Assembly (NCBI RefSeq): GCF_002443255.2
Contig: NW_019211454.1
Coordinates: 33,896,061-33,960,060 of the forward strand
Reading direction: 5' to 3'
From: Varroa destructor
Lineage: Eukaryota > Arthropoda > Arachnida > Mesostigmata > Varroidae
DNA length: 64,000 nucleotides
Position 1 is the first letter of the stretch. Each line of letters starts with the position of its first letter. The notes under the pieces were generated by a model. The model saw nothing but the letters and a program-made list of their open reading frames with translations, was not told where the DNA came from and ran no database searches. The position numbers and the translations under genes are program-made. Of this stretch, positions 1 to 13,720 are shown piece by piece.

Positions 1-1698
1 CTATTTTTAGTTCTAGACAATTGATTCCGTATCGTGTAGCATGCAAGCCTCCCGATCTGACCCTGACGTTTCATATAGCTTGCAAATCGTGTGAGACAAT
101 ACCGCCAGTTAGAAATACGGCAACGTTCGCAGGCAGAACATACGCTATCTAAATTGTATACATTTGCACATGTTAGTCATAGCTCGAACAATTTTCTGTT
201 TTCGGTTGCATTACACTTCTGCTAACGTAACATCTATATACGTACGGTAAGATACTATATTTGTTACAGCTAAACAGCTGGGCAGCAGTCGCCCAGATGT
301 TACCAAAATACTAGGTGTAGCTTAGAATTTATTATTGGGTTATAGCTTTCGGGCTGGAGCAGCGTGGGCATGAGACAACGGATATTCAACACATGCAGCC
401 ATTTTGCAGTTCACAATGATTTTTCTTTAGCCGCTGATCACACTTAACTGGTAGGGAAAGATGAATATCTATCACAGCTGCTTTTTATAAAACTGGTTCT
501 TTCCTCTTCTTGCAGTGCAGTGGACATCAGTACCCCTTATAATGAAGCTACCTGCTCTTACAAAAAGCGGGCAAAAAGTTTTCTTCGGAAAAATGCGGAC
601 AATATCTATTGTGTTTGGCCTTTCGATCTGATCTGAAGTTGCGCCAGTTTAATTTGTTTTGCATATATGGGCCGTTTGACCCGCAGAGGTTTTCGTCTCG
701 TATCCTTTGTAGCTTTCACCCTCTCTTTCGAACCTCAGTCAGCCATTCGTGGTTAATGAGCCTCACTTCCACAGCGGTCGGGCAGCGGTCACTATCAACA
801 AAAGCGATCGAGATAAGCAGTGCGAGATAATACCTAGTCGCGCTCAGACAATAGCCGTTGTTCTGGCGTTTCCCTATTCGGCCGTAACCGCTAATCGAAA
901 ATGCCCCTCCACAATGAACCTCACAGGCGTCAAGCCAGAAAAATAGCTCGTTGACGGAGATGGACTGAAACATATTTGATGCGACAAAAGATTAATTGAC
1001 AAGCATAGCTACCCCATCAATGGGTCGATCATTTTCGAAACGTACCCCCTATAGGCAGTATCTTTTGGTCGCTCGAAGGCGTCTCTATGCATTTGATCTT
1101 CATCCTAGCCACATTCAAAGCAAGTGAGTTTTCGATGGCGGGCGACATGCTCAGAAGCACCATGGCGTATGTCATCATTACCACTCTACTTCGACTGCGA
1201 CAACGCCATCAGCCGTAAGTCCGACCATGCAGCGGCTTCAACGACGCATCCTCAAGAATACCTATAGTCGTCCCCATAAGACGATTCCTGTTAACGTCCT
1301 TCTGTATGGCTGTTGTTAGTTGGCATTGATCTTCGCTGCTGTGGCAGGTGGTGTGTTGTTCTTGTTGCTATGCGGAGGGAGGGAGGGGGCAATGGGTGTC
1401 ATTAGTGAGAAAGTGGATACAGGAAAACTAAATATCTATTCTATTCCAGTAGCTAGTGTGGATAAAAACAGCGCGCTACAAACTCATTGTTAGACATTAA
1501 GTGGCCAAGGGCTTGAATTAGTTAATTACCTTACTATTGCTAGTAATGCGCAGAAGAGAGAGAAATCTTCGCCCGAATCAACTACCAAAGGTATTAAGCA
1601 GTACATAGAATATACGAACAAACATATTTTAACCTTCGAATAACTTTTAACAAATGAAAATAATCTAGTTACAAAATAAGCCGATTTAATGATCATCC

Positions 1699-1699
<1 letters not shown>
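1..1699. other. Non-coding stretch, no gene seen
   Basis: I see no gene here. Open frames are short (none over about 85 codons), overlap on both strands and lack a recognisable domain. A G-rich motif sits at 1377-1396 (see findings). The right end turns AT-rich and runs into the dinucleotide repeat next to the assembly gap. Confidence 0.6.

Positions 1700-1753
<54 letters not shown>
1700..1753. repeat. (TA)n microsatellite at gap edge
   Basis: This is an uninterrupted alternation of T and A of 54 bases that runs directly into the N block. The true array is probably longer, since assembly stopped inside it. Confidence 0.97.
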
Positions 1754-1853
1754 NNNNNNNNNNNNNNNNNNNNNNNNNNNNNNNNNNNNNNNNNNNNNNN
1801 NNNNNNNNNNNNNNNNNNNNNNNNNNNNNNNNNNNNNNNNNNNNNNNNNNNNN
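1754..1853. other. Assembly gap (100 N)
   Basis: Exactly 100 consecutive N characters. A round 100 is the usual placeholder for a scaffold gap of unknown length, so distances across it are unreliable. Any open frame read through it is an artefact. Confidence 0.99.
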
Positions 1854-4800
1854 TAGAGAATAAGGAGTTGTGAGCTCTAAAAACATAGCTGACAAAGCTC
1901 TCGTCCACCTCAATCCAGTTCAAATACTTATGTATTCCAAGAAGTTTGTTCCTTCAGTAAGTTATATTGCAGGAGTTATATAAGGAAGTTGAATGAATCG
2001 CGCTTCAGCCAATCTCGAACTTTTTTTCTAGCGAATTTCTAATTGTTATAGGACAGGAGCAGTAAATATTTGTTTGCCAAAACCATAGACGCCCATTTTA
2101 TAGGCCCGGATAAGTACGATATATTTCGGAAAGTATTTTGTTTATTCGTTCTTATTTTGCCTGGATCTGTATGGGTAATTCTTTCACGGTTTAGTATCAT
2201 GTGATGTTAAGCGACTCCTAGTGAAGGAGACAACGAGTAAACCCAGATATATCCGTGGGTTCGGCTTGTTATCAGGGCCATTGTACATAAATCGGCAACA
2301 GGCAGACAACGGTCGAGCCATGACTCGTCCGACATTTATAGAGTGAATACGCCTTGAGCGATAACGCCGGCGCCAATCAAAAAGGCCCTACTGTGGGATT
2401 GAGACTGCTGCTACATGACCACAGATCTGCCTCCATTACTGATTTTTTTTTTATTTATGCCATTAAAACGATTCTGCTGGTTGTGCGGACAGAGAAAGTT
2501 GTATTTAAAGCACCACTATGCTACTATACGCCACGAGAAGCCGTCATTTACGCATCCTGATTAAGTATAATAGGAGAAAGTGTATGTGCGAGAAATAAGA
2601 GACAGAAACGCTCGAAATGATCCCAGCTGTGAATTTCGATCAGGGACACTAGTCGACGCTCGGCGTTGCCTTTGCCAGCGCCGGCCAGCACGTACAAATG
2701 TAGTGTTGCCGTTCAAGACCCTATGACGCATCGTTTAGCTCTAGTAGGCACGGAAAAAGAAAAAAAAAATGCCACGATTATCTAAAGATATCGTCAATAT
2801 AATGGCTGCTTCAAAAACAATGATGCAGACATTGAAAAGTAAGTGATATCTGTTAGTTAATAACCTTCCAAAATAGTTCGCTTACCTAGATCTGCGGCTG
2901 AAAACAGATTAACCTCATCCGCAAAGGTAAACTTGCCAAATTATACCATAAGAACCAGAGCAATCTTAAGTCATCTATGACACACCGTTAATCAGCGACC
3001 TGTTTGAGTATTGCATCAAATACAGCTGCTGTACGTTGATCGACGTATATAATTGATTCGAGGACAGATAGATTTTACGTCATACTGTACGTAATCATTA
3101 TACTAGTATTATACGTGTTGTATAGTAACCGCGTGATTTTCTGGATCGCTGATGTCATTACCGCGAATCCCATATGAAATTATTCGGAATAAAACAATTT
3201 TTTATGTAACATGTGTCAAGTATAGGACATTTTCAAAGGGAAGGGAATATATATATATATATATAAATGGAAATATTTTCAACGTTTCAATTGTAATGAC
3301 AAATAAGGGATGCCAGTGTCCTATGAGGGTGTACCCAAGCAGTAGGTCGTAGAGTCGACCGATGCAAGAGAACTAGACAGAGAGGTAACTGCTGCAATGC
3401 GATGCGGACACGGATTCAACTGTATTATTAACCGCTAGTGTTGTTTTCGTTGATTAAGGTTAAGATGGTGGTGGCATCGGAGGGTTTCTCTCGTATGGAA
3501 GATAAAGATCGAAGAGCCCCGAAAGGAGCCATTGTTAGCGCTACTGGTAGAAAAGAAGTGGCAATATAAGGGAGTCAAAACTGAACGTCATGGCCCTTTG
3601 ATTCAAGAGATTGAGACAAGAACACCTGGCAGCTATGTCACAGGGTTGAGCTTCAGTTTTTCGATAGACACGCATCATTTAATTTTTATCTGACCTTTCT
3701 AGTAGGCTGCTTACGAAATATAGCTAGTCCATCTTTGCAACTTCTTTTCATAATACACACAACGAACAAACGCGAGAAACTATTTACTGAAAAAAACCAT
3801 AGCACGGAGTGGGATGAAGAAAAAAAAGAACGAAAGAAGGGTCGTTATATTATCGCGCCTCCCGTTCAAAGCAGCAACAGACTGAGCGTTTGTCAATAAC
3901 TTTGCGTGCACCGTTTGCCTAACAAAATACGATCAACGTAGCCGCGCTTGTCGAAAGCAAGGCAAAAAAAAGTGCGGCCTTGCATTAAAAAAAAAGGGCA
4001 TTTCAAACCTACTAAAAAGTTTGGATTTCTGAAGATCGATTTAACATAGATATCTTAATTTTCACGTTCGGCACCATTGTTAACGGCTGTCTCTTGGCGC
4101 CAGAGGAAAAGTATCTGCGCTCGGGTTTGCAAAGCGTCATATTTATATAGTTAAATCCGATGCACTTATTTTAAATAATAAGCTACCTTCTGGTTTAATA
4201 GGACGTTGGTCTCTGACTGTAGCTCTTAAATCTCGTGCTTTGTACCGTACATTACAATGCTTGCCTTTTTAGGTTCAGTCTGATAACCAATGTATGGTGT
4301 GCATTGTCACACAGCTACATGTACACGCGAAATGCCAGATCCTCTTCATGTCGAAGCTACACATAAGCACGGCAAAGATGGTTTAATAATGCCCCTATCC
4401 TTTGAACCCCATAAAATTCCCCCTTATGTTTTCTGCAGGCATTTTTTCTGCTGTTGTTGAGTGCTGCTCTTGGTCGGCATTGTTACGTGCTCCTGGCCCT
4501 ACAGCTAAGAGATAGTACTGATATAATTATGTCTAAGCGGTACCATATGAATTGTGTCTTTCATTCATTGTGTCAGTTGTCCCACGTTCAGCGTTAACGT
4601 TCACGATTTAGTCAGGAATCCAAAATTTAGGTGTCCAGGCGGTCCGTGCACTCAGTCGTCATTAAAGCAAGCATATGTACATCATAGTGTCAAATGTTAA
4701 CGCTCGTAAAAATACAAAAAAGAAACCCTGACGAAATGCTATCACGCTTTTACTCAATGAGTGTGCATTTCCAATAGCAGTTAACGTAGTAGCGATGATA

Positions 4801-5171
4801 GCAGCAGCCAGCACCGCGTTCATGTCATATGCTACCTTCACCCCCTCCCCCCAACGCCGTGCACTTGCAAGTCTGGTTAGTTACCATTATCACCCTTAGC
4901 GCTGGGATCGATGGTTGTAAGTGCCGGGTAAACTCGTGTTCTTGAATCTGTGCTTGTTTGTGCTTCTACACGTGTAAGACTTGTAAGTGTCAAACGCATC
5001 AATTAACGTTAGCATAATCGACCACCGCCGTTATACGTAGCCGAATAGAGCCGAGGCCGCTGCCCTAGGAAAAGCTTTCCGGACAGCAACGCAGGATCAG
5101 CCAGCGATTGACTAAACGATCGGCGGAACTAAAAAGACGGCACCAGCCGCTGAAATTGCAGTCAGCTGTAA
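1854..5171. other. Non-coding stretch, no gene seen
   Basis: AT-rich sequence with scattered stops in all frames. It holds an (AT)n run at 3247-3265 and several A runs (about 2760, 3785, 3965 and 3990). On the minus strand a good donor-like CTAG|GTAAGC lies at about 2888, but the open frame before it is only about 18 codons with no convincing acceptor, so I do not call an exon. Confidence 0.55.
3247..3265. repeat. (AT)n microsatellite
   Basis: Short pure AT alternation of 19 bases. Confidence 0.9.
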
Positions 5172-5432
5172 AAAAAAAAGAAGGTATCGAACCGAACGCT
5201 TACTAGCAGCAGCAATGACGCTGTCGCGCCTTTTGACCTTTCAATGCCATCGTCATCCATCGACGATGATAGTCACGTTGGCCTTTCAAGTTACCACGAA
5301 CAGGCGCGTAGTAACAACGAAAGACCAAGAAGCTGGTGTCGTCAGCAGCAGAACGAGCAGACGAAGAACGATGGAGCAGGGGGCATCGGGAGAGGGCACG
5401 GGGGCTCAAGCCAAAACAGCGCCGCCGGACAG
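5172..5432 (+). CDS. Possible coding exon, disordered Ser/Asp/Gln-rich protein (unrecognised)
   Basis: An open frame begins after a TAA at 5169-5171 and runs to CAG|GTATTG at 5430-5438, an acceptable splice donor in phase 0. From about residue 12 the translation is hydrophilic and Ser/Asp-rich (SSSNDAVAPFDLSMPSSSID), then Gln/Asn- and Gly-rich, as expected of a disordered protein segment. A weak acceptor (cttactag) lies just upstream at about 5199-5206. The first in-frame ATG is at 5244. There is no domain and no recognisable family. The neighbouring frames are also open for 70-90 codons, which weakens the case. It could be an exon of a gene extending outside the window or a chance frame in a GC-richer patch. 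Confidence 0.22.
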
Positions 5433-7880
5433 GTATTGACAACAAGCCCAAGGGGAACGATGAGCCACTGCTTTTGCGTCTTTATCTCGCTTTTCTTTTC
5501 GTCGTCAACGTCATAGCCTACTGTTCCGTCGCGAAACGATTGTGCCAGAGGCGCCACTATACACGGCCGATACTGCAGGTTCTGCTGTAAGGGTTTAGGG
5601 CGTCCCTGTTGCAAGGGTCCAGTTCACTGGTCCTTTGTGACGGTAATAAGGGGAGAGTTGGATGAACGGGGTGGAAGAGGAAATCATCATCCTGTTCACC
5701 TACCGTAGATTGCGGTGCATTGCGTTCAGTTCTTATAGACGCACTGTCCCTACTGCTGTTCATTATTTCGATCATTCTGAAAATGCAGTATCATTTGTTG
5801 CGGAGACGAAGGCGGTGGGCTGCCTCTGCTAGTAGAATCAGGCATTTCGTAATCTTGTCCATTCCCCACCGGCGACCGACCAGCGAAGGAGCCATCTTCT
5901 CTGCTATCCCCAATATAGTTGTAAGGGAGTCAGCGCCAGCCTATAAACGCAACTTGTTGTAACATAATTTGACTTAATGAGTGCCACTGCTTTCAGACCA
6001 TAAACGGGCGAATGGCAAGCGAGAGCTGCGAAAAGATACAAGGAAAAGATCACAATTTTGAATAATATAAATCACTACTTCTCTTATCATCATGAAAGCT
6101 AGAGCCATTCTGGCTAATGGCTTATATATATATAGAATTTTTTTTGCTACTGCTTATTCAAAATTATAGTTATAAGAATCGCCAATCGACGACTGTGCGT
6201 TATAATCGGTTCATTCGATGTTTTCCTGTTGTGGTGAGCTGTCTTTTTTACATACACAACAAAAATGGTGGATAACTTTATTAACTAGTATTTTATAATT
6301 GAAACATTGATTATCGTAAAAAAGCTAATCAAATCCTGAACGAGAAACGCCGTTGCCCTATCCTGTCTATGTTGCGTGCCCACGCGCAGTTTCTGGTCAT
6401 TTTTGTTAATCATCAAGCAATTGCTTTTTGTAAACTTTTATTTATTTAACAGCAAATGGGTTACCTGTTTATTTATCGATCAGCAAGTGATTGTTTGTAC
6501 GAGTTGCTTTTGAAGTACTAGTGCCTTTTTGCTTGTAAATGAAGAGACCTTTAAGCAAATGGAAGCTTAGAGAAGGAAAAGACAACTAACCAGAGAAAAA
6601 ACAACTATAAAGCTTTACGTTTCAGACCTGTAGAACGCAATAAGTTGCCTAGTGTACACACACTAAACAGATTTCCCATTGTTTTTGGATTCACTTTGTC
6701 CATGAGACGCTAAATACGTCGGCGGCATAAGTGACGTGTAACTTCAATACGGTATAACAAGACGCCACCAGCAGCACCACCAGCTATAACTACCAAATCG
6801 AGACGGAATTCGATGCAATATCCTTTTTACCTTGTTTGCAACAAGGACGATTAAGCACTGACAATTCGCTGGTACAGATCTTCTATTACTTACAAAATAG
6901 GATAGTTATACGAAATTATATTTCTATACTGCTTATTTTATTCTTCCATAGTAGATTTCTTTATGACACAAAGCTAAATTATCTGTTTCCAGCAAGAGGA
7001 TTTTATGCCCGACCGGTGACGGAAGAGATCTAGATGTACACCATTGTGCCATCGTACCTCACAGGTACTCATTGATGGTAACATTAGTTGAGAGTGCTTG
7101 TCTAATTCGTCGTAATTTTACCACAAATCAAAGACGTATGTGTAATTCACACAGGTCCATGTCAAACTCAAAAGTTAGAAATGATGCTCTGTCAATAAAT
7201 CAACTCGCATAAAAGGGCTGATTTCATCAAGAAATAGAAACCGAAACCGATCTAATCTATGCTCTTGATATACTTCAGCAGTTGCAACACTGCACTAAAG
7301 TCAAAGCTCGGCTTACTAGGTCCAATCTGAAAGTGTAATCCGATTGTGTACTTTTCCTTAGATCGCCTCAGGCATAGGCACTTGCCAGCGGCATCAGGAT
7401 CGTTCTAAGGGCAGGATCGCGAAATATGTCCGAATTCTAGAGATTGGGTTGGGTAGGACAAATAGCCTGCCTATTTTCCGTAACAGCGCCGCTGGCAATG
7501 GGACTGCCATAGTTCCACAATTGCGTGACCATAACGGCTACGGACTTAAACTCGAACTAGTACCTGTGATGGTGAGATTGAGTTCAGATTAAAAAAAAAA
7601 GACATGAATTCAAAGCGCGTAGATGAGTTTGTATAGAGCATGCTCGACCCACCATTACTATAACTAGCGCACAGGATGTTTAGGTTTAGCTAACTGTATA
7701 TAATATATCCGTGACATTCCCCCAAGAGAAGTACACATATCAAGTTAACAGACGCTGACATTTAAATTCAACGATGTTGAGTGCGTTGTGTCGAACGGAG
7801 ACTCACGCGCAGAAAACGGTGGACGCCATCGTGCGTTTCCTCTGGTCGATAAAATAACTTATTGACTCATAGGTTCCCGA
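5433..7880. other. Non-coding stretch, no gene seen
   Basis: The GC-richer patch ends near 5.9 kb. The rest is AT-rich with many stops in all frames, a short ATATATAT run at about 6123-6132 and no long repeat or RNA gene that I can recognise. Confidence 0.55.
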
Positions 7881-9120
7881 TGAGCCAGCGAGTTAGGCAA
7901 TGCGATGGCGTTCGTCGGAAGATGTCGGGTGTCCGTCCACCCACCACCATATACGTGCCTATCTTTTCCAAACAAAAAGGCCAACTATGCCTCTCGCTTT
8001 TTCCTCCTCTTCGTCCTATTCGATCTCCTACTTGCTGCTGAAACTTATTTTTCTGGCCAGCAAACAACATGCAAACTGAACGCGAGACATTTGAGGGAAA
8101 CGGGGACAAACTATGGGCCGGACGGCGCCGACTCAGTGAAGGTGTTCAAGAAACATTTCTCAGGAAGGGCAAGGGGGCGCTGATACCAGCAGGAGTTTCG
8201 TCAGGAACTGTAGAATAGTCCGCGACATGGTGAACAGCCTTGCGAGCTACGGGGTTTCACTGTCCGGTTGTCTTGAAGCATCATTGAATAGGATAGAAGA
8301 GACGAAATCGGACGAGATGGGATCCCGACAGTCCCCAACCTGTCTTCGTCAACCCTTTCTCTTCTACTCTGCTTCACCCTACCGGAATGGTCTACTTTTG
8401 CGACTTTTTTTTTTCATTGAAACAGAGCTAAAAGGATGAAAAAAAGTAAAATATTCACGAGGCTGCAGGCACGTTCGTCGCAAACCGTACCGCTTCTACA
8501 GGGGTCAACGAGAAGCAAGCAACTAACGGAGAAACGTGCCGAGAAAGACGCCGCCTACGTCGCACAGAGGGGCAGTCGACGTTGAGAGGTCAGTTTCACT
8601 TTTTCTCTGCCTCATCTTTCCTATTCGCGTCTCGCTGCTGAGGGGTGTAGGATGCAAGTGGCTGCCTTTTATGGATGGAACCAATACGACCGACCAGCAG
8701 CCGAGGCAGCGATAGTAGGGGAAATGTAACGGTGAGGGAGTCAGTGTCAGTCTGTGTCGCACGTAATTGAGCCTGCCTGTTACTAGTAGCGAAATTGAAG
8801 AGGAAGAGATAACGAGCACGCGATTTGCAGCGAACTTGTTTCCGCGACTGCCGATTCGGACCGAAAACTGGCGTGAACCAGTGGGGGCCGCCGAAAACGG
8901 GGGAAGATCAATAGTGAAGAGTAGAGGTTATGGATGACGTGTAACAGTGAACGGTCATCTGTTCACGATGAATCGACACCCCACAGTGGCAGCACTAATG
9001 ATGGCGACTGCCGCGCGATGATGCTGGTCGCGGCGGTGACCTCGAGGAGAGCAAAAGAAAGGGAAAGCATAAAGATGGCATATTCATCGAATCGTCAATT
9101 CAATCGTAGTTGGCGATGAT
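7881..9120. other. GC-richer patch, no supported gene
   Basis: This block has a higher GC content and more CpG than its flanks, and open frames of 60-98 codons on both strands. None has a recognisable domain, a clean pair of splice sites or a good start context. It could be untranslated exon or regulatory DNA, but nothing in the sequence decides this. Confidence 0.4.
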
Positions 9121-12100
9121 AGACATAACAAAACACTGGAAAAGGACAAAGAAAAAAGGTAACTACGATTGTGTGAATATACAACGGTGTGAGAAACCGT
9201 AAGACGATGAAACTCTTTAAAAAGCCGCCGAAATTGAATGTGGATAGTGGGACATCGGAGCAATGCTAGAGCAAGGTTTTACGTTAATCGATTAGTCCAT
9301 GCGATAGTTTCCCTTCAAATGAGAGAAAGCCGTACGTCTAGGGCAAAGCGATGGGGGCGATTAATCAATATTGTCTAAGATTACAACGGTACCTGGGGCG
9401 TGTATTAGAATTGTTCATTTAACAAATATCTCTTTGTGAATCTAACCCCTGATACCCTGAATTTAGAATTACTGTATTCTAATTCTATAACGGTGCGTGT
9501 GTATATTTTCCAAGTCACAAATAGCATCCGTGAGTTATACGCTCGATTGAGCTGCTCCACAAGTTCGTGACGTTACTACAGAACAAATTTGAAAAACCCT
9601 ATTGTAAGTAAACAGCGTACCATCCGCATATTAAAATGTATTATACAGAAATGACAAATGCGTGGGTTGATGTTGCTTGTGAAACGATGCGAGAGTGCGA
9701 AAAAGCACGGATGGCCTGGAGGTAATAAGTGGTCCAAACAAAAATTGAGTAAAAGCTAATGAAAATTAATTACAAATACCATACCCCTATAAATGTTCGT
9801 TCTGAGTAAATTATATGGACCAACTTTCTTACGGGTTACAGAGCCACGTCGTTGAATATCGCGAATTGGGTTTTGGGGTCTGTCGCAACTTTAACCGTTG
9901 ATGTGTATACGTTATCATCATCAACAATTGTTAGCATAATTAGAAATAACGGCAGTAATTCGAAAGACTATCTCTCAGCCATGATGAAAGTGATTTACGG
10001 CATCTTTTATTTTATGTCTGACTGTAGCACATCATGCTTGCTGTATAATTAACCTCAGCTTGCAAGTGTAACGTACCAACCGCATAGATCATGTACGTAT
10101 TGAGAGCCAGTTATGGTTATTATTGTTGTTGACAGATGCAACTGTTCCCATTTTCATCGGGTCTCCTGAGCTTTCGGGTTATGTATTATAAAAATCAAAC
10201 CTGACGTTCAGCATCAATTATACTTACGATTTGTACGCATTACGTAGCTGGAGAGTTGGCAGGCCAATGTCTAGCAGGAATAATAACCTTAAGCAGAACT
10301 GAGTTACTGTGGGAAAAACTAGAGGTCTCCATTTGCAGATGTACTATATTTACGTTTTGTCGGAGATCAGAGATTGCAAATCGTTACACCCAGAGCAGCT
10401 CTCAGCATAATAAAACCACTTATCAAATCGAGTTAAAATTGGAAACAAAACGCCTTGGTTAAAGCTGAATACTGGCACATTCAAAAAAAAAAAAAAAAAC
10501 GAAAAAAAAAGGAATACACAACGCCAGTGTGTCCTAGTTAGCTGCATTACCGTCCGAAAATTCGGCAGCAAAAATCTACCAAGTACTTTTTCCCTGGCTT
10601 CTACCAGAGATGTGGCACACATGTAAATCACCTACATTCTGCACATTTTTAGTAACATTACTTCCTTTGCTGGTGTGAATATGTATAGGTACCTGTGTGT
10701 ATGTGTCTGTGCGTGTGCCTTTTCCCTGTGGCTGTTGATTGACGCATTTTCAGTTTTGTCGCCTGTGCCAGTTGCAAGCACGACAGCCCGTAAGCGATGA
10801 TCCATGCGTTGTCATAATATCAATGACAACTGAGAATGGCCGCAGCGGTAGATCAAAGTTCATTTGCTGGTCATGACCATGCTGGTGGTAGTCGTAACAT
10901 TGTCGATAGCTGAAGAACAGATGACGACCACGTGACGCCGAAGAGAAAACGTCTCGCCTAGCTCGATTGCTTAAGAAGCAGCGTGACAGCAGGTCACGAT
11001 AGAAAACGAAGTTTCATTCGATTTCGTCTCTTCTGCTTCATCTTGCTCCATCTCCTACAATGAAGTTTTTGGGGGTAATTTGCGTTTCACCAGGTACCAA
11101 CAGGTAGCAATGCAACTATTACCAGTGCTATACGTTGGTGCTACTGAGGTGCCCGAGGCGTGATTCCAGCTAAGCAACGCTAAACGTTTCGTATATCGCT
11201 AGTAGAAATAGCTTTATTTCTAACCTAACACGGTTAGCGTTATATTGTACATTTTGTTTCCAAGCGGGCGTTCGGACACCTAGGCATAGTCACAGCAATG
11301 ATCCATTGTAATATTTTAGACTTGGCAATTGTTTGACGCTTATGTTGGTAGCCAAAGTGACGGCCGCTGAGGGGCACTGGTACACTGCAACACTAGCAAA
11401 ATTGCCATCAACTAGACCAAGTGGTCGACGATGCGTTTAATAATTACTGAAACAAGCATCGTCTTGTCTTAGGACCAAAGAAAAAAGCAATATACAATAC
11501 AGTGCCATCGGTAATATAAATAATACCTATAGAGCAATATCCGACCAAATTAACAATAGACAATGTTATCACTGCGTGTGAAGTAATCCGCATCAGAGGA
11601 TTTAGCTTATACTACCGGTTCCATATGCCGCGTTCAAAGGAGATTGGCGGCCCTTCGGGGCTGCAATTAGCTCGGACTATTAATAATAATTCAGCGATAA
11701 ACTCAGCCATGTCGCAAATCGTACATGGCGCCCACATAAACTGGGAACACAAAATAGTCCTGCGTGTGCTGTTTAGGCTTAGACTAAGAGAGAACGGTTG
11801 GTTTTGTTGTTAATTATCCTCATCTATGGCGTGTCTGCTCCACCCCCTACTGATCAGTGAACAACGGTGTCCAACTAAGCTCAGGTAGTCGGGACACGCA
11901 TTGTACAATATCATACATTAAGTCGATATATATTAAGGAAGTCTTTAAGATTCGGTTTGAGGGGGAAAAGTGACGTGCTGGGGAAATAAACTTTCCATAC
12001 CAGCGCACGATAAACGATAAAATGCTCAGACGTACGTACAAATATAATAGTATAATATAATGCTATATAAAAATATAATACCTTAATAGATATATGCGGT

Positions 12101-12400
12101 TTTTGAGTTAAGGCAAAATAATACAGAATGTAGTAGACTTAGGCTTCTAGACAGTCGCAATTAGCGGTACATTGCTGCGAAAGCCGAATGTCTATAATAA
12201 ATAAACTACCTCAATATTCTATTACGTATTTTGCAAGAATATATATGCCGCGATTCCCATTGACTTGTGTCTAATAGATTATTATAGACAGGACCGTAAT
12301 GAAGCTTCCTGAGCTTCAACTATTTCTTTCATATTTAACTCTGATTAGCTTGATCCGTATTAATCTTACTACTGTTGCCTGTTACTGTTAGTATGTTGAA
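9121..12400. other. Non-coding stretch, no gene seen
   Basis: AT-rich sequence without long frames. It contains a poly(A) pair at 10483-10510 and a TG-rich segment at about 10669-10720. No RNA gene is recognised. Confidence 0.55.
10483..10510. repeat. Interrupted poly(A) tract
   Basis: Seventeen A residues, then C and G, then nine A residues. No retroposed body with A and B boxes is visible immediately 5' of it, so a SINE or LINE tail origin is possible but not shown. Confidence 0.8.
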
Positions 12401-13720
12401 TACCACCACCACCACCGCCGCCTGAACGAAAGGTTGTGCTCTTTCAGCTTTATATTTCCTTTGTGCCACCACTGACAGCATCCGCTAATACTGGCTATAG
12501 TGATCCCACGAGTTCCTTCTCTCCTTTTTAACGCTGTAACAGCGACACGGTGTTAAAAATGAACATCGTTCCTCTCCTGATCGCTGCCTCGATCTCGGCT
12601 TTTCAGATGCGTCCGTGGGCGTTGTGGGCCATCTCAGCACATTTCAGCATCTCTAAGCACTGCTCGCTTTCGTTGTGTACCAGGACGACACAGAACGACA
12701 AAGTGACTCTGGCGTATGCAGCCTCTTTCTGGTTGTACTCTTCACTGGCGGTCACGAAATAGGGACGCTGGACAGAGCCTCCACTAGAGCAGCAACGTTT
12801 GTCCGATTTTGGCTCTTTCATGTTTCTTTCGTTCTTTCTTTTACGATGAGTAGATAAAGACGAACGCCAGTTCCTGTCTGCCGTTTTTTTGCTGTTCTCT
12901 GGGCTCCTTGATCAACGTACAGGTAAGTCTTTTAGGTGAAGGTCTCTGTCGATGTGATCTTACGCGTGTACCTTCCTCGGTTCTTCTCTTTGAATGAATT
13001 TTGTGTAGCAAAGACATGGGCATAAAGAACAACTAGCGGTATCCTGCCTTCATTTTTGCCCTGAACGAGAATGCGTAAACCCATCGAGGGGCAGAATAAG
13101 GGGCGAGCTCAATTTGCCCGCAGACCCACGACCATCTTAGCGTCACATGTCAAGCCTTCTCCATCCCTATCTTCTGAATCCACCAGTCGGATTTTCTTTG
13201 GCAAAGATTGCGGAATCGGAGAAGGATAAATTGGAAATGGAGGCTTGGCTAGGACAATATAAGAAAATCAGGCCGGAAAGGGCTGACTTTTTTGGCTGAG
13301 TAGAAGAAGCTTCCCTGTACTGTCACTCCCTTTTTTTTCGTCGATAGTCATTCTCTCGCTGTGTTTCTACTCCATCTCTTTTTATATTTTGCCTGTTTTT
13401 TTTTTGTGGACGACTGTGAGCACTTAGTATTGCCTGTTTGGTCACTTCGGCTTTCACCTGTCCTTGTTTGCTTATCCGACAAGAAGAGCTGCTCTCTGTT
13501 TAGCCGCACCAGTCATGCGATTGCAGAGATTCGCCACTCTGTTCCGTCACTATCGCAGCCGTCTCTGTTATAGCGTTTCGAAATGTAGCGTGCTCGGTTC
13601 TTTCACGTTGCGGTAGACAGATAGAGGAGAGACGAAAAAAATAAGCCACGAGTACGAACGGCTGCAGCGTTAAAGAGCGCAGACCGAAGATCAATTTAAA
13701 ACGCAAATTCGCCTTCAGCA
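12401..13720. other. Pyrimidine-biased GC-richer patch with a strong donor-like site
   Basis: The block starts with a CCACCACCACCACC run at 12403-12416, and its + strand is rich in C and T. At 12919-12928 it contains TACAG|GTAAGT, a near-perfect splice donor. No open frame of useful length reaches that site, so if it is used it would end a non-coding 5' exon. Open frames on both strands here are short and unrecognised. Confidence 0.35.

Noticed and set aside
1686..1923. Minus-strand frames of about 75 codons spanning the N block
   Set aside because: They read through 100 N and a TA repeat, so their continuity is an artefact.
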